From positions 558,001 to 622,000 of the forward strand of contig NZ_JACVON010000002.1 in NCBI RefSeq assembly GCF_018882385.1: a stretch of DNA of 64,000 nucleotides, read 5' to 3'. The DNA is from Polynucleobacter sp. 30F-ANTBAC. Lineage in GTDB: Bacteria; Pseudomonadota; Gammaproteobacteria; Burkholderiales; Burkholderiaceae. Position 1 is the first letter of the stretch. Every line of letters begins with the position of its first letter. Below are positions 9,963 through 20,066 of the stretch, piece after piece. The notes beneath the pieces were generated by a model. That model had not been told where the DNA came from, ran no database searches, and saw only the letters and a program-made list of their open reading frames with translations. A program made the translations under genes and the position numbers.

Positions 9963-10013
9963 ACACTTAGTACAAGCAAAACAACACGAACCCCAGTCAA
10001 ACTGGGGTTTTTT
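9930..10013 (+). promoter_or_regulatory. leuA transcription attenuator with competing hairpins
   Basis: Four segments are visible. Segment 1 (9930-9935) can pair with 9940-9945 (loop CAAA). Segment 2 is CTGGGGT at 9942-9948. Segment 3 is ACCCCAG at 9990-9996. Segment 4 is CTGGGGT at 10002-10008, identical to segment 2. The 3:4 stem AACCCCAGT/ACTGGGGTT (9989-9997 with 10001-10009) followed by T residues is an intrinsic terminator; 2:3 is the antiterminator. A ribosome stalled on the leucine codons would mask segment 1 and favour 2:3, so leuA is read when leucine is scarce. Confidence 0.88.
9989..10013 (+). terminator. Intrinsic terminator in the leuA leader
   Basis: A perfect 9-bp stem with a CAA loop is followed by a run of T (10010-10013, then ATTTT). 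It is the termination arm of the attenuator and stands 33 bases before the leuA ATG. Confidence 0.9.
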
Positions 10014-10045
10014 ATTTTGAAATTTTTGTAAGTTGGGGAGTTTTT

Positions 10046-11590
10046 ATGACAGATAAATTAATCATTTTTGATACCACCTTGAGAGATGGTGAGCAGTCTC
10101 CTGGTGCTTCGATGACCAAAGATGAAAAGGTTAGGATTGCCAGACAGCTTGAGCGCTTAAGAGTCGATGTGATCGAAGCCGGTTTTGCTGCGAGTTCCGA
10201 TGGTGACTTTGCTGCTATTTCTGCGATTGCTCAGGTGATCAAGGACTCCACCGTTTGTTCCTTGTCTCGCGCCAACGAACGCGATATCAGTCGAGCAGCC
10301 GAGGCGTTGAAAGGTGCCAACTCAAAGCGTATTCATACATTTATTGCAACTTCTCCATTGCACATGGAGAAGAAATTGCGCATGACGCCGGATCAGGTAT
10401 TTGAGCAAGCCAAGGCAGCGGTTCGCTTTGCACGCAACCATACCAATGACATTGAGTTTTCACCAGAGGATGGTTACCGCTCTGAGATGGATTTCTTGTG
10501 CCGCGTGCTTGAGGCTGTGATTGCCGAGGGTGCTACCACCATTAACGTGCCTGATACGGTGGGTTATGCCGTGCCAGAACTTTACGGCGAATTTATCAAG
10601 ACCTTGCGCGAGCGTATCCCTAATTCAGATAAAGCCATTTGGTCTGTTCATTGTCACAATGACTTGGGTATGGGTGTTGCAAATTCATTGGCTGGCGTCA
10701 AAATTGGTGGTGCGCGTCAAGTAGAGTGCACGATCAATGGTTTGGGTGAAAGAGCTGGTAATACCTCATTGGAAGAGGTTGTTATGGCGATTAAAACCCG
10801 TAAAGACTACTTTGATTTGTCAGTTGGCATCGATACGACCCAAATCGTACCGGCATCTAAGATGGTGTCTCAGATTACAGGCTTTGTGGTTCAGCCTAAT
10901 AAAGCAGTGGTGGGGGCGAATGCCTTTGCCCATGCGTCAGGTATTCACCAGGATGGCGTCTTAAAAGCTCGTGATACCTATGAAATTATGCGTGCTGAAG
11001 ATGTGGGTTGGGCTGCCAATAAGATTGTTTTGGGCAAATTATCAGGACGAAACGCCTTTAAGCAGCGTTTGCAAGAGTTGGGTATTGAGTTAGAAACGGA
11101 AGCCGATATGAATGAGGCTTTTGCCAGATTTAAGACCTTGGCTGACCAAAAAGCAGAGATTTTTGATGAAGATATCACTGCGATTGTTGGTAATAACGCT
11201 GAAGAAGCTAGTGACTACTATCGTTTTATATCAATGTCACAAAGGTCTGAGACTGGGGAACGCCCTTTTTCAAAGGTTATCTTCAAATCAGGTGGGGAAG
11301 AGTTCATTTCTGAAGCTGAAGGCAATGGCCCTGTCGATGCCACCTTGAATGCGATTGAATCCAAGGTAAAAAGCGGGGCAGAGCAGCTTTTGTATTCTGT
11401 GAACGCGATTACTACGGGGACAGAGTCACAGGGTGAAGTGACCGTCCGTCTTTCAAAAGGCGGCAGAATTGTGAATGGCGTTGGTACGGATCCAGATATT
11501 GTGGCAGCCTCAGCTAAAGCGTATTTGGCAGCTTTAAATAAGCTTCATGACCCTAGTCAGCACAAATTAAATGCTCAAATGGCTGTTTAG
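10046..11590 (+). CDS. leuA: 2-isopropylmalate synthase
   Basis: A 514-residue enzyme making 2-isopropylmalate from 2-oxoisovalerate and acetyl-CoA, the first committed step to leucine. The N-terminal TIM-barrel opens [16 protein letters not shown]; the metal-binding HxH is in [12 protein letters not shown]; the ASGIHQDG segment is typical. The C-terminal part (about residues 385-500) is the LeuA regulatory domain that binds leucine. A strong GGGGAG ribosome site at 10035-10040 precedes the ATG. Control is expected at two levels: feedback and the attenuator upstream. Confidence 0.98.
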   Translation: MTDKLIIFDTTLRDGEQSPGASMTKDEKVRIARQLERLRVDVIEAGFAASSDGDFAAISAIAQVIKDSTVCSLSRANERDISRAAEALKGANSKRIHTFIATSPLHMEKKLRMTPDQVFEQAKAAVRFARNHTNDIEFSPEDGYRSEMDFLCRVLEAVIAEGATTINVPDTVGYAVPELYGEFIKTLRERIPNSDKAIWSVHCHNDLGMGVANSLAGVKIGGARQVECTINGLGERAGNTSLEEVVMAIKTRKDYFDLSVGIDTTQIVPASKMVSQITGFVVQPNKAVVGANAFAHASGIHQDGVLKARDTYEIMRAEDVGWAANKIVLGKLSGRNAFKQRLQELGIELETEADMNEAFARFKTLADQKAEIFDEDITAIVGNNAEEASDYYRFISMSQRSETGERPFSKVIFKSGGEEFISEAEGNGPVDATLNAIESKVKSGAEQLLYSVNAITTGTESQGEVTVRLSKGGRIVNGVGTDPDIVAASAKAYLAALNKLHDPSQHKLNAQMAV

Positions 11591-11602
11591 GCTATAATCT
11601 TG

Positions 11603-11646
11603 GCTCTTTCTAGGTATTTGCCTGGAAAGAGCTTAAGAAGTTTTTT
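11603..11646 (+). terminator. Hairpin between leuA and rpsO: leuA terminator or rpsO leader
   Basis: A 12-bp stem (11603-11614 with 11621-11632, one G-T pair, 6-base loop) is followed after 8 bases by six T. It could end leuA transcripts. A good -10 box TATAAT at 11593-11598 lies just before it, so the same hairpin could be the 5' end of the rpsO message, whose start would fall near 11605. No convincing -35 box is seen. Confidence 0.55.
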
Positions 11647-11729
11647 CAACAATTCGCACGACATCTTGGGTAAGAACTCAACATTGAATGAGTTTTAGCT
11701 CGAATGTTCGCAAGTATGGAGTAATAAAC

Positions 11730-11999
11730 ATGGCTATTGTTACAGCTAAAGTAGCGGAAATCGTTAAAGCGAATGCCCGCGCAGCAAACGATACAGGCAG
11801 TCCTGAAGTTCAAGTAGCTTTATTGACCGCACGTATCAATGACTTAACAACTCACTTCAAAGCAAACGCTAAAGATCATCACAGCCGTCGTGGCTTGTTG
11901 AAGATGGTTAGCCGTCGCCGTCGTTTACTCGACTATTTGAAAGGTAAAGATTTAGATCGTTACCGCGCTTTGATTGATAAGCTCGGTCTACGTAAGTAA
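11730..11999 (+). CDS. rpsO: 30S ribosomal protein S15
   Basis: An 89-residue protein, the normal length of S15, which binds 16S rRNA in the central domain of the small subunit. The ATG at 11730 ([12 protein letters not shown]) was chosen because the frame upstream is not family-like and a GGAG ribosome site lies at the right distance. The core segment [11 protein letters not shown] and the tail [14 protein letters not shown] are typical. It is followed by pnp, the usual bacterial pairing, after a terminator-like hairpin. Confidence 0.98.
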   Translation: MAIVTAKVAEIVKANARAANDTGSPEVQVALLTARINDLTTHFKANAKDHHSRRGLLKMVSRRRRLLDYLKGKDLDRYRALIDKLGLRK

Positions 12000-12006
12000 T
12001 ACCGAC

Positions 12007-12047
12007 AATGCCTGCCTAAGTTAACTTTGGCAGGCATTATCGTTTTG
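12007..12047 (+). terminator. Terminator-like hairpin after rpsO
   Basis: A 10-bp stem AATGCCTGCC/GGCAGGCATT (12007-12016 with 12029-12038), which can extend inward by AAG/CTT, is followed by ATCGTTTTG. The T tract is short, so some read-through into pnp is likely. Confidence 0.7.
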
Positions 12048-12082
12048 AGCGGTCGGTGGCTGCTCGTAGTTAGGACCCGTGT

Positions 12083-12134
12083 CATTCCAAAGACAGCTTG
12101 TAAAGTCTCGTATCTTCAGCCTTTCTTTGGAATG
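12083..12134 (+). promoter_or_regulatory. Stable hairpin in the pnp leader
   Basis: An 11-bp perfect stem, CATTCCAAAGA at 12083-12093 with TCTTTGGAATG at 12124-12134, encloses 30 bases. It lies about 85 bases before pnp. In Escherichia coli the pnp leader carries a stem-loop cut by RNase III as part of PNPase autoregulation; this hairpin is in the equivalent place. The role here is inferred. Confidence 0.6.
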
Positions 12135-12219
12135 GCATCCTTTCTCGGTCATCCCCCACGCTCCAGTGCTGCCATAGCGCTGCATTTCTATGGCAAATGT
12201 TGATTGGAGATATACATAA

Positions 12220-14394
12220 ATGACGATGTTTAATAAAGTAGTAAAGAGTTTTCAATGGGGTTCACATACTGTTCGTATGGAAACAGGTGAAATTGCCCGT
12301 CAAGCAGGTGGTGCAGTATTAGTAGATGTGGATGACACAGTTATTTTGGCAACAGTGGTTGGTGCAAAAAATGCAAAGCCTGGCCAAAACTTCTTCCCTC
12401 TAACAGTTGATTATTTAGAGAAAACATACGCAGCAGGTAAGATCCCTGGCGGTTTTTTCCGTCGTGAAGGTCGTCCATCAGAAAGCGAAACATTGATTTC
12501 TCGCTTGATCGATCGTCCATTGCGTCCATTGTTCCCAGAAGGCTTCTTAAATGAAGTTCAGGTGGTGATTCACGTTGTGTCGATCAACCCTGATGTGCCT
12601 GCAGATATTCCTGCATTGATTGGCGCTTCTGCAGCTTTAGCTGTTTCTGGTATTCCTTTTGCTGGCCCAGTTGGCGCAGCCCGTGTGGGTTACAAAGATG
12701 GTCAGTATTTATTAAACCCAACTCGTACAGAGCAAGCAACCAGCGAATTGGATTTGATCGTGGCGGGTACGCAAGCAGCTGTGTTGATGGTGGAGTCAGA
12801 GGCTTACCAGTTATCTGAAGAGATCATGTTGGGTGCGGTTGTTTACGGTCACGAGCAAATGCAAACAGCGATCAATGCGATTAATGATCTTGTGCGCGAA
12901 GGTGGTAAACCTGAGTGGGATTGGCAAGCTGCTCCTAAGAATGAGCCAATGATTGCTAAAGTAACTGCATTGGCTGAAGCTGGTTTACGCGAAGCGTATC
13001 AAATTCGTCAAAAACAAGCTCGTTCATCTAAGTTGAAAGAAGTAACAAAAGATGTAATGGCTAAGCTTGCTGCTGAAGGTGAATTTGATGAAGTTGAAGT
13101 TAACAACATCATGTTTGAAATTGAAGCGAAGATCGTTCGTGGTCAAGTGTTGAATGGTGAGCCACGTATCGACGGTCGTGATACACGTACTGTTCGCCCA
13201 ATCGAAATTCGTACAGGTGTATTGCCACGTACGCACGGTTCTGCATTGTTCACACGTGGTGAGACACAAGGTTTAGTCGTTGCTACGTTAGGTACTGCAC
13301 GTGATGAGCAAATTATTGATGCTTTAGAAGGTGAGCAACGTGATCGTTTCATGTTCCACTACAACATGCCTCCGTTTGCTACTGGTGAAACAGGCCGTGT
13401 AGGTAGCCCAAAGCGTCGTGAAATTGGTCACGGCCGTTTAGCTAAGCGTGCATTGATTCCAGTATTGCCGTCTGCAGAAGAATTTGCATACAGCTTGCGT
13501 GTTGTTTCTGAGATCACAGAATCCAATGGTTCTTCATCCATGGCATCTGTATGTGGTGGTTGTTTAGCCATGATGGATGCAGGTGTTCCAGTGAAGGCAC
13601 ACGTTGCTGGTGTTGCAATGGGCTTGATTTTGGACGGTAACCGTTTTGCTGTTTTGACTGACATCTTGGGTGATGAAGATCACTTGGGTGACATGGACTT
13701 TAAAGTAGCGGGTACTTCAAACGGTATTACTGCTTTGCAGATGGATATCAAAGTACAAGGTATTACAAAAGAAATCATGCAGGTGGCTTTAGCACAAGCT
13801 AAAGAAGGCCGTTTGCATATCTTGAGCAAAATGCAAGAGTCTATGGGTGGCGTTCGTACAGAATTGTCTGCTCATGCTCCTCGTATGGTGACGATCAAGA
13901 TTCATCCAGACAAGATTCGTGAAGTGATTGGTAAGGGCGGTGCAACGATCCAGGCTTTGACAAAAGAAACTGGTACAAGCATCGATATTACGGATGACGG
14001 TACAGTCACGATTGCTTCAACAAGTGCTGAAGGCATGGAAGAAGCGAAGCGTCGTATTGAGGGCATCACTGCTGAAGCTGAAGTGGGTAAGATCTACGAA
14101 GGTCCAGTTGTGAAGTTGCTTGAGTTTGGCGCATTGATCAACATTCTTCCTGGTAAAGATGGTTTGTTGCACATTTCTGAAATCGCTAACGAGCGCGTTA
14201 AGGATGTCAAAGACTACTTACAAGAAGGTCAAGTTGTACGCGTTAAATTGTTGGCGGCGGATGAGCGTGGACGTTTACGTTTATCTCTAAAAGCAGCTTG
14301 TGCTGATGAAGGAACTAGCATTGCTCCCTTGAATGGTGCTGCTCCAGAAGCTGACGCTGCTCCTGCTGAAGTTCAACAAGATCAACAGCAGTAA
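12220..14394 (+). CDS. pnp: Polyribonucleotide nucleotidyltransferase (PNPase)
   Basis: A 724-residue 3'-5' phosphorolytic exoribonuclease, part of RNA degradation. Order of domains: RNase PH 1 (about 12-145), a helical PNPase domain, RNase PH 2 (about 325-460), a KH domain near 555-610 with [13 protein letters not shown], and an S1 domain near 620-690 ([16 protein letters not shown]). The tail is rich in A, P, E and Q. GGAGA at 12206-12210 supports the first ATG over one six bases downstream. The gene follows rpsO and a leader hairpin. Confidence 0.98.
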   Translation: MTMFNKVVKSFQWGSHTVRMETGEIARQAGGAVLVDVDDTVILATVVGAKNAKPGQNFFPLTVDYLEKTYAAGKIPGGFFRREGRPSESETLISRLIDRPLRPLFPEGFLNEVQVVIHVVSINPDVPADIPALIGASAALAVSGIPFAGPVGAARVGYKDGQYLLNPTRTEQATSELDLIVAGTQAAVLMVESEAYQLSEEIMLGAVVYGHEQMQTAINAINDLVREGGKPEWDWQAAPKNEPMIAKVTALAEAGLREAYQIRQKQARSSKLKEVTKDVMAKLAAEGEFDEVEVNNIMFEIEAKIVRGQVLNGEPRIDGRDTRTVRPIEIRTGVLPRTHGSALFTRGETQGLVVATLGTARDEQIIDALEGEQRDRFMFHYNMPPFATGETGRVGSPKRREIGHGRLAKRALIPVLPSAEEFAYSLRVVSEITESNGSSSMASVCGGCLAMMDAGVPVKAHVAGVAMGLILDGNRFAVLTDILGDEDHLGDMDFKVAGTSNGITALQMDIKVQGITKEIMQVALAQAKEGRLHILSKMQESMGGVRTELSAHAPRMVTIKIHPDKIREVIGKGGATIQALTKETGTSIDITDDGTVTIASTSAEGMEEAKRRIEGITAEAEVGKIYEGPVVKLLEFGALINILPGKDGLLHISEIANERVKDVKDYLQEGQVVRVKLLAADERGRLRLSLKAACADEGTSIAPLNGAAPEADAAPAEVQQDQQQ

Positions 14395-14407
14395 TTTAAT
14401 AAACGGC

Positions 14408-15427
14408 ATGCGTGCTGTTGAGATTAGCCAATATGGCAGCTCGGATGTTCTGAAGGCGGTGACTCGACCAAGTTTGGTTGAGCCCGCTGTTGGTTCTGGT
14501 GAAGTGTTAATCCGAGTTCGAGCCGCCGGCATCAATCGCCCTGATGTTTTGCAACGTCAAGGTTTTTATCCAGTGCCGCCAGGCGCATCTGATTTACCTG
14601 GCTTGGAAATCGCTGGTGAGATTGTTGGTGGTGATTTATCTCATTCTGATAATTTTTTTAGTTTAGGTGTTGGGCATCGTGTCTGCGCATTGGTCGCAGG
14701 TGGTGCTTATGCGGAGTACTGCATTGCGCCTTTAGCGCAATGCTTACCTGTACCTAGAGGTTTGTCGGATGTTGAGGCGGCCAGCTTGCCTGAAACATTC
14801 TTTACGGTTTGGAGTAATGTTTTTGATCGCGCTCGCTTGGGTTTGGATGGGCGTGGACCTGAGACTTTATTGGTGCATGGTGGCAGTAGTGGCATTGGTG
14901 TGGCGGCGATTCAGATCGCAACAGCGCTGGGTCATGACGTCATTGTGACTGTGGGAGATGCTGTTAAAGCAAAAGCCTGTTTGGACTTGGGCGCTGTCTT
15001 AGCCATTAACTACAAAGAGCAGGATTTTGTGGAGGCGGTGAAGTCTCATACAGAAGGAGTTGGCGCTAACGTCATCTTGGATATGGTGGCGGGGTCTTAT
15101 CTCAATCGTGGAATTAATTGTTTAGCGGATGATGGTCGTATTGTTATCATTGCTCACCAAGGGGGTAAATCCTCTGAGATTGACGTGGGGCAAGTGTTGC
15201 GCCGTCGTTTAACGATCACAGGATCGACTCTTAGAGCAAGACCAGTGGAATTTAAAGGGGCAATTGCTAGAGCCTTAAGAGCGTATGTATGGCCCTTGAT
15301 CGAGTCAGGAAAAATTAAGCCAGTGATACATGAGATTTTTCCTTTGGAAGCTGCAGGGCAAGCTCATGCGCTAATGGAGTCAAGTCAGCATATTGGCAAA
15401 ATAGTATTAACAATCGATGAAATCTAA
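14408..15427 (+). CDS. NAD(P)H-quinone oxidoreductase, zinc-free MDR family
   Basis: A 339-residue medium-chain dehydrogenase/reductase like the PIG3/QOR type. It probably reduces quinones or enones with NADPH. Segments seen: GINRPDVLQRQGFYPVPPG, the cofactor motif LVHGGSSGIGVAAIQ near residues 150-165, and GSTLRARP near 265. Zinc-binding cysteines of alcohol dehydrogenases are missing, as expected for this branch. The start MRAVEISQYG was chosen over an earlier ATG inside pnp because it fits the family; no strong ribosome site is seen. Confidence 0.9.
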   Translation: MRAVEISQYGSSDVLKAVTRPSLVEPAVGSGEVLIRVRAAGINRPDVLQRQGFYPVPPGASDLPGLEIAGEIVGGDLSHSDNFFSLGVGHRVCALVAGGAYAEYCIAPLAQCLPVPRGLSDVEAASLPETFFTVWSNVFDRARLGLDGRGPETLLVHGGSSGIGVAAIQIATALGHDVIVTVGDAVKAKACLDLGAVLAINYKEQDFVEAVKSHTEGVGANVILDMVAGSYLNRGINCLADDGRIVIIAHQGGKSSEIDVGQVLRRRLTITGSTLRARPVEFKGAIARALRAYVWPLIESGKIKPVIHEIFPLEAAGQAHALMESSQHIGKIVLTIDEI

Positions 15428-15443
15428 AGAATTAGAGAAATCA

Positions 15444-16214
15444 ATGAGACCACTCACTATCATTGGTAATTGGAAAATGAATGGCAGCTTGGCTGCCAAT
15501 CAGCAAATGCTTGAGACTTTGCTGACACAAGGCACGCAGACATTAGAGTCGCGTTGCCATGATTTGCCTATCCGTGTTGGATTGTGCGTGCCTTACCCTT
15601 ATTTGCCGCAAGCGCATCATTTGCTTAAAAATACAAAAGTGGCATTAGGTGCCCAGGATGTTTCTGATCATCCGAACGGTGCTTTTACAGGCGATGTAAG
15701 TGCCACCATGTTACAAGAGTTAGGGTGTGCTTATGTGATTGTGGGGCATTCGGAAAGACGTCAATACCATCAGGAAAATGATACCTTGGTGGCCAGAAAA
15801 GCCAAAGCTGCTTTGCAGGCTCACATGACACCGATTATCTGCGTTGGTGAAACTGAAAAAGAGTATGAAGAAGGTAAAACCTTAGTGGTTGTCAGAAGGC
15901 AGCTTCAAGCGGTTATTGATCTGCTTCAAGGGCAGATCGCCTCCTGCATCATTGCTTATGAGCCCGTATGGGCTATAGGTACCGGCAAAGTACCTACTCC
16001 TGCTGGCGCTCAAGAGGTTCATCGAGAATTAAGGTTGCAATTGGCTACTTTTGATGCAGAAGCCGCCGCAAAAGTAGCAATTTTGTACGGCGGTAGCCTA
16101 AAGGCTGATAATGCTAAAGAATTATTGGCGATGCCAGATATAGATGGTGGTTTAGTGGGTGGTGCATCTCTGGATGCACATGAGTTTCTGGCTTTGTGCC
16201 AAGCAGGTATTTAA
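15444..16214 (+). CDS. tpiA: Triose-phosphate isomerase
   Basis: A 256-residue glycolytic enzyme interconverting dihydroxyacetone phosphate and glyceraldehyde 3-phosphate. Active-site residues are K11 in IIGNWKMNG, the histidine in VIVGHSERR and the glutamate in AYEPVWAIGTG. The ATG at 15444 matches the family start; an ATG 27 bases earlier would overlap the upstream gene and add nine residues not typical of the family. secG follows after 20 bases. Confidence 0.97.
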   Translation: MRPLTIIGNWKMNGSLAANQQMLETLLTQGTQTLESRCHDLPIRVGLCVPYPYLPQAHHLLKNTKVALGAQDVSDHPNGAFTGDVSATMLQELGCAYVIVGHSERRQYHQENDTLVARKAKAALQAHMTPIICVGETEKEYEEGKTLVVVRRQLQAVIDLLQGQIASCIIAYEPVWAIGTGKVPTPAGAQEVHRELRLQLATFDAEAAAKVAILYGGSLKADNAKELLAMPDIDGGLVGGASLDAHEFLALCQAGI

Positions 16215-16234
16215 TTTAGTTTTTGGAGAATCAG

Positions 16235-16600
16235 ATGGAATGGCTTAAGACATTATTGGTTGTTGTGCAAATTATCACAGCAGTGGGTGTAATCATTTTG
16301 GTATTGGTTCAGCAGGGTAAGGGTGCTGATATGGGTGCTGCTTTTGGCGGCGGTTCATCAGGTGGTTTATTTGGTGCATCAGGCTCAGCCAACTTCCTTT
16401 CACGCTTAACAGCCATTTTTGCAACAATTTTCTTCATTGCCACTCTTGGAATTACGCTTTTAAGCTCCACCAAGTCTGAAAATACGGGTGTTTTATCAGC
16501 TACAAGCGCTCCAGCACCTGTTGCGGAGTCAGAGGCCGCAAAAACAGCACCTAGTCCTGTACCGCCTGCGGCAGTTCCTGGTCAAAATATTCCAAAATAA
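16235..16600 (+). CDS. secG: Preprotein translocase subunit SecG
   Basis: A 121-residue inner-membrane subunit of the SecYEG channel. It has two helices (about residues 3-23 and 51-74) around the conserved loop QQGKGADMGAAFGGGSSGG. The tail is rich in Ala and Pro, as in many proteobacterial SecG proteins. GGAGAA at 16225-16230 sets the ATG at 16235. The tpiA-secG-tRNA-Leu-nuoA order is common in betaproteobacteria. Confidence 0.95.
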   Translation: MEWLKTLLVVVQIITAVGVIILVLVQQGKGADMGAAFGGGSSGGLFGASGSANFLSRLTAIFATIFFIATLGITLLSSTKSENTGVLSATSAPAPVAESEAAKTAPSPVPPAAVPGQNIPK

Positions 16601-16624
16601 GTCACTCTTAAGCTTAAAAAAACC

Positions 16625-16653
16625 TTAAAAAAGAAGCCTCATTGGGCTAGAAT
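16625..16653 (+). promoter_or_regulatory. Candidate sigma-70 promoter for tRNA-Leu
   Basis: TTAAAA (16625-16630) and TAGAAT (16648-16653) are separated by 17 bases, with the expected start about 12 bases before the tRNA. It may also feed the nuo operon. Confidence 0.55.
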
Positions 16654-16671
16654 ATTAGGGTTTTACCGTAG

Positions 16672-16756
16672 GCCGTCGTGGTGGAATTGGTAGACACGCT
16701 ATCTTGAGGTGGTAGTGGCGTAAGCTGTGCGAGTTCGAGTCTCGCCGACGGCACCA
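16672..16756 (+). tRNA. tRNA-Leu (anticodon GAG)
   Basis: An 85-base class II tRNA. The acceptor stem GCCGTCG/CGACGGC pairs 16672-16678 with 16746-16752, with discriminator A and an encoded CCA at 16754-16756. The D-arm contains TGGTAGACAC, the T-loop GTTCGAGTC, and a long variable arm is present. The anticodon GAG is at 16706-16708, preceded by TT and followed by GT; it reads CUC and CUU codons. Confidence 0.97.
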
Positions 16757-16843
16757 AAATGGTTTGTTTTTCGCTTGTCAGATAGGCGAAAGACAGTTTA
16801 ACGAAAATATAAAGTGTTGTTTTAGTTAAGAATTGGAACGCTC

Positions 16844-17203
16844 TTGAACTTAGAAGCTTATCTACCGGTATTGCTATTTATTCTCGTTGGTATTGGCGTG
16901 GGTTTAGCACCCATGGGTTTGGGAAAAATTCTCGGCCCCAATAAGCCTGACGCTGAAAAAGTCTCTCCTTATGAGTGCGGTTTCGACGCATTTGAAGATG
17001 CTCGCATGAAATTCGACGTTCGCTACTACTTGGTGGCGATACTTTTCATCCTTTTTGACTTAGAAACTGCTTTCCTTTTTCCATGGGGTGTTGCCTTAAC
17101 GGATATTGGATGGCCTGGTTACATTTCAATGGCGATCTTCTTGTTGGAGTTTGTTATTGGTTTTGCCTACATCTGGAAGAAAGGCGCCCTTAACTGGGAT
17201 TAA
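16844..17203 (+). CDS. nuoA: NADH-quinone oxidoreductase subunit A
   Basis: A 119-residue membrane subunit of respiratory complex I with three helices and the typical segment [32 protein letters not shown], cited here only by its core YECGF. It starts with TTG at 16844 behind GGAACG. It opens the nuoA-N operon, 87 bases after tRNA-Leu; a 6-bp hairpin (TTTCGC/GCGAAA) lies in between. Confidence 0.96.
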   Translation: MNLEAYLPVLLFILVGIGVGLAPMGLGKILGPNKPDAEKVSPYECGFDAFEDARMKFDVRYYLVAILFILFDLETAFLFPWGVALTDIGWPGYISMAIFLLEFVIGFAYIWKKGALNWD

Positions 17204-17212
17204 GGACTAGAC

Positions 17213-17695
17213 ATGGCTCTTGAAGGTATTTTAAAAGAAGGTTTTATCACTACATCAGCCGATAAGCTGATTAACTGGACGAGAACCGGCTCACTTTGGC
17301 CAATGACTTTTGGTTTGGCATGTTGCGCTGTGGAAATGATGCATGCGGGCGCCTCACGTTATGACTTAGACCGTTTTGGCGTTGTGTTTAGACCGTCTCC
17401 TCGCCAATCCGATCTGATGATTGTTGCGGGAACCTTATGTAACAAGATGGCTCCTGCTCTTCGCAAAGTGTATGACCAAATGCCTGAGCCTCGTTGGGTT
17501 ATCTCAATGGGCTCTTGCGCTAACGGCGGTGGTTACTATCACTATTCTTATTCTGTAGTTCGCGGTTGTGATCGCATTGTTCCTGTAGATGTTTATGTGC
17601 CAGGATGTCCTCCAACGGCTGAGGCTTTGATGTACGGCATTATTCAGTTACAAGCCAAAATCAAGCGTACCAGCACGATTGCGAGAAAGGCTTGA
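17213..17695 (+). CDS. nuoB: NADH-quinone oxidoreductase subunit B
   Basis: A 160-residue peripheral subunit carrying the N2 [4Fe-4S] cluster, the last cluster before quinone. Ligand cysteines are visible as the tandem pair in GLACCAVEM, then in [11 protein letters not shown] and [10 protein letters not shown]. It lies 9 bases after nuoA and one base before the nuoC start. Confidence 0.98.
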   Translation: MALEGILKEGFITTSADKLINWTRTGSLWPMTFGLACCAVEMMHAGASRYDLDRFGVVFRPSPRQSDLMIVAGTLCNKMAPALRKVYDQMPEPRWVISMGSCANGGGYYHYSYSVVRGCDRIVPVDVYVPGCPPTAEALMYGIIQLQAKIKRTSTIARKA

Positions 17696-17696
17696 T

Positions 17697-18290
17697 ATGA
17701 CAGATTTGCTAACAGTGCTTCAAGGTCGTTTGGAGAAAGTGCTTGGTAAAAAAGTAGCCCGTATCCATGAGGCGCTTGGAGAATTGACCTTGGTGGTTCG
17801 TTCTGAAGATTATTTAGAAGTTGCTAAAACATTGCGAGATGAGCCAAGCTTGGGCTTCGAGCAACTCATCGATTTATGTGGTGTTGACTACAGCGATTAC
17901 GACAATGCCACGTGGGAAGGTCCACGTTTTGCCGTTGTCAGCCACTTGCTGTCTGTGCAACATAACTGGCGTTTGCGTTTGAGAGTATTTGCACCAGAAG
18001 ATGGATACCCATTGGTTGCTTCTGTGACACCCATCTGGAACTCTGCTAATTGGTTTGAGCGTGAAGCGTTTGACCTGTTTGGTATCTTGTTTGATGGTCA
18101 TGATGACCTACGCCGCATTCTGACCGATTATGGTTTTATTGGTCACCCATTCCGAAAAGATTTCCCAGTTTCTGGCAACGTTGAAATGCGTTACGACCCA
18201 GAGCAAAAACGCGTCATCTATCAGCCCGTTACCATTGAGACTCGCGAAGTTACTCCAAGAGTGATTCGTGAAGAAAGCTACGGGGCATAA
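17697..18290 (+). CDS. nuoC: NADH-quinone oxidoreductase subunit C
   Basis: A 197-residue subunit of the peripheral arm (30-kDa type). The conserved motif is [24 protein letters not shown], seen near residues 120-145. The ATG at 17697 directly follows the nuoB stop; an earlier ATG inside nuoB would add only non-family residues. nuoC and nuoD are separate genes here, unlike the fused form of Escherichia coli. Confidence 0.97.
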   Translation: MTDLLTVLQGRLEKVLGKKVARIHEALGELTLVVRSEDYLEVAKTLRDEPSLGFEQLIDLCGVDYSDYDNATWEGPRFAVVSHLLSVQHNWRLRLRVFAPEDGYPLVASVTPIWNSANWFEREAFDLFGILFDGHDDLRRILTDYGFIGHPFRKDFPVSGNVEMRYDPEQKRVIYQPVTIETREVTPRVIREESYGA

Positions 18291-18293
18291 GTC

Positions 18294-19547
18294 ATGGCAG
18301 AAATCAAAAATTACACACTTAACTTTGGCCCGCAGCATCCAGCAGCTCACGGTGTTTTGCGTCTTGTTTTAGAGTTAGACGGCGAGGTTATTCAACGTTC
18401 CGATCCGCACATTGGTTTACTTCACCGTGCCACTGAGAAATTAGCAGAGACACGGACATGGATTCAAAACGTGCCTTACATGGATCGTTTGGATTACGTA
18501 TCCATGATGGCCAATGAGCATGCGTATGTGATGGCGATTGAAAAGCTATTGCAAGTGGATGTACCGGTGCGTGCGCAATACATCCGCGTCATGTTTGATG
18601 AGATTACTCGCTTGCTCAATCACTTATTGTGGATTGGTTGCCATGGTTTAGACGTGGGAGCGATGGGAGTATTCCTCTACGCATTCCGTGAACGCGAAGA
18701 ACTGTTTGATATGTATGAAGCTGTTTCCGGCGCTCGCATGCATGCTGCATATTACCGTCCAGGTGGTGTTTATCGTGATCTACCGGACGTGATGCCTCAG
18801 TATTTGGCTAACAAGATTCGTGGCGAAAAAGCCGTCAAGAAACTCAATGAGAACCGCCAAGGTTCGTTATTGGATTTTATTGAAGACTTTACCAATCGTT
18901 TTCCTGGTTACGTGGATGAGTACGAGACACTGCTCACTGATAATCGTATCTGGAAGCAGCGTTTGGTTGGCATTGGTGTGGTAACGCCAGAGCGAGCATT
19001 GCAATTAGGCTTTACTGGTCCGATGTTGCGTGGCTCTGGTATCGAATGGGATTTGCGTAAGAAGCAACCTTATGAAGTCTACGATCAACTCAAGTTTGAT
19101 ATTCCGGTTGGGGTGAATGGTGACTCTTACGACCGTTATTTAGTTCGTGTTGAAGAGATGCGCCAATCCAACAAAATTATTCAGCAGTGTGTGGCGTGGT
19201 TGCGTGCTAACCCAGGTCCTGTGATGAGTGACAACCATAAAGTCACTAGTCCAAAACGTGTGGATATGAAATCCAACATGGAAGAGTTGATTCACCACTT
19301 TAAGTTATTTACCGAAGGTATTCACGTGCCAACAGGTGAGGCTTATGCAGCTGTAGAACATCCAAAAGGTGAGTTCGGTATTTATGCAATTTCTGATGGT
19401 GCAAACAAGCCGTATCGTTTGAAGATTCGTGCCCCAGGATTTGCACATTTAGCTGCTTTGGATGAAATGGCAAAAGGTCATATGTTGGCTGATGCTGTAA
19501 CGATTATTGGTACGCAGGACATTGTGTTCGGCGAGATTGACCGCTAA
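18294..19547 (+). CDS. nuoD: NADH-quinone oxidoreductase subunit D
   Basis: A 417-residue 49-kDa-type subunit that forms the quinone cavity with NuoB. It opens [15 protein letters not shown] and has the segment [12 protein letters not shown] near residue 40. The C-terminus [17 protein letters not shown] is typical. It is three bases after nuoC. Confidence 0.98.
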   Translation: MAEIKNYTLNFGPQHPAAHGVLRLVLELDGEVIQRSDPHIGLLHRATEKLAETRTWIQNVPYMDRLDYVSMMANEHAYVMAIEKLLQVDVPVRAQYIRVMFDEITRLLNHLLWIGCHGLDVGAMGVFLYAFREREELFDMYEAVSGARMHAAYYRPGGVYRDLPDVMPQYLANKIRGEKAVKKLNENRQGSLLDFIEDFTNRFPGYVDEYETLLTDNRIWKQRLVGIGVVTPERALQLGFTGPMLRGSGIEWDLRKKQPYEVYDQLKFDIPVGVNGDSYDRYLVRVEEMRQSNKIIQQCVAWLRANPGPVMSDNHKVTSPKRVDMKSNMEELIHHFKLFTEGIHVPTGEAYAAVEHPKGEFGIYAISDGANKPYRLKIRAPGFAHLAALDEMAKGHMLADAVTIIGTQDIVFGEIDR

Positions 19548-19562
19548 AAGGATAAGAGCGAC

Positions 19563-20066
19563 ATGTTCTCTGTACAAGCCCGTGCTGAAATTGATCGCAA
19601 TATTGCTAAGTACCCTGCTGATCAAAAGCAATCTGCTGTGATGGCTGCTTTGGTTGTAGCTCAAGACCAATATGGTTGGGTGACGCCTGAGTCGATTCAA
19701 GAGATTGCTGATATTTTAGAAATGCCACCAATTGCTGTGCAAGAGGTCGCTACTTTCTACAACATGTATGACACCAAACCGGTGGGTAAGTTCAAGCTGG
19801 CTGTTTGCACTAACTTACCTTGTGAGTTGTCGGGTGGTACACGTGCCGGTGAGTATCTCAAGAAAAAGTTAGGCATTGGCTACAACGAGACAACGCCGTG
19901 TGGCACATTCACTCTCAAAGAGGGTGAATGTATGGGAGCTTGCGGTGATGCGCCAGTGGCTATCGTGAACAATAAAACGATGTGCAGTTTTATGAGTAAT
20001 GACAAATTAGATGCTTTGATTGAAGAATTAAAAGCAAAAGCTAAAGAGCAAGGGAGTGCAGTATGA
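19563..20066 (+). CDS. nuoE: NADH-quinone oxidoreductase subunit E
   Basis: A 167-residue 24-kDa-type subunit with the N1a [2Fe-2S] cluster. The four cysteines are in CTNLPC and in [11 protein letters not shown]. The N-terminal segment [18 protein letters not shown] is typical. It overlaps nuoF by four bases (ATGA). Confidence 0.97.
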   Translation: MFSVQARAEIDRNIAKYPADQKQSAVMAALVVAQDQYGWVTPESIQEIADILEMPPIAVQEVATFYNMYDTKPVGKFKLAVCTNLPCELSGGTRAGEYLKKKLGIGYNETTPCGTFTLKEGECMGACGDAPVAIVNNKTMCSFMSNDKLDALIEELKAKAKEQGSAV

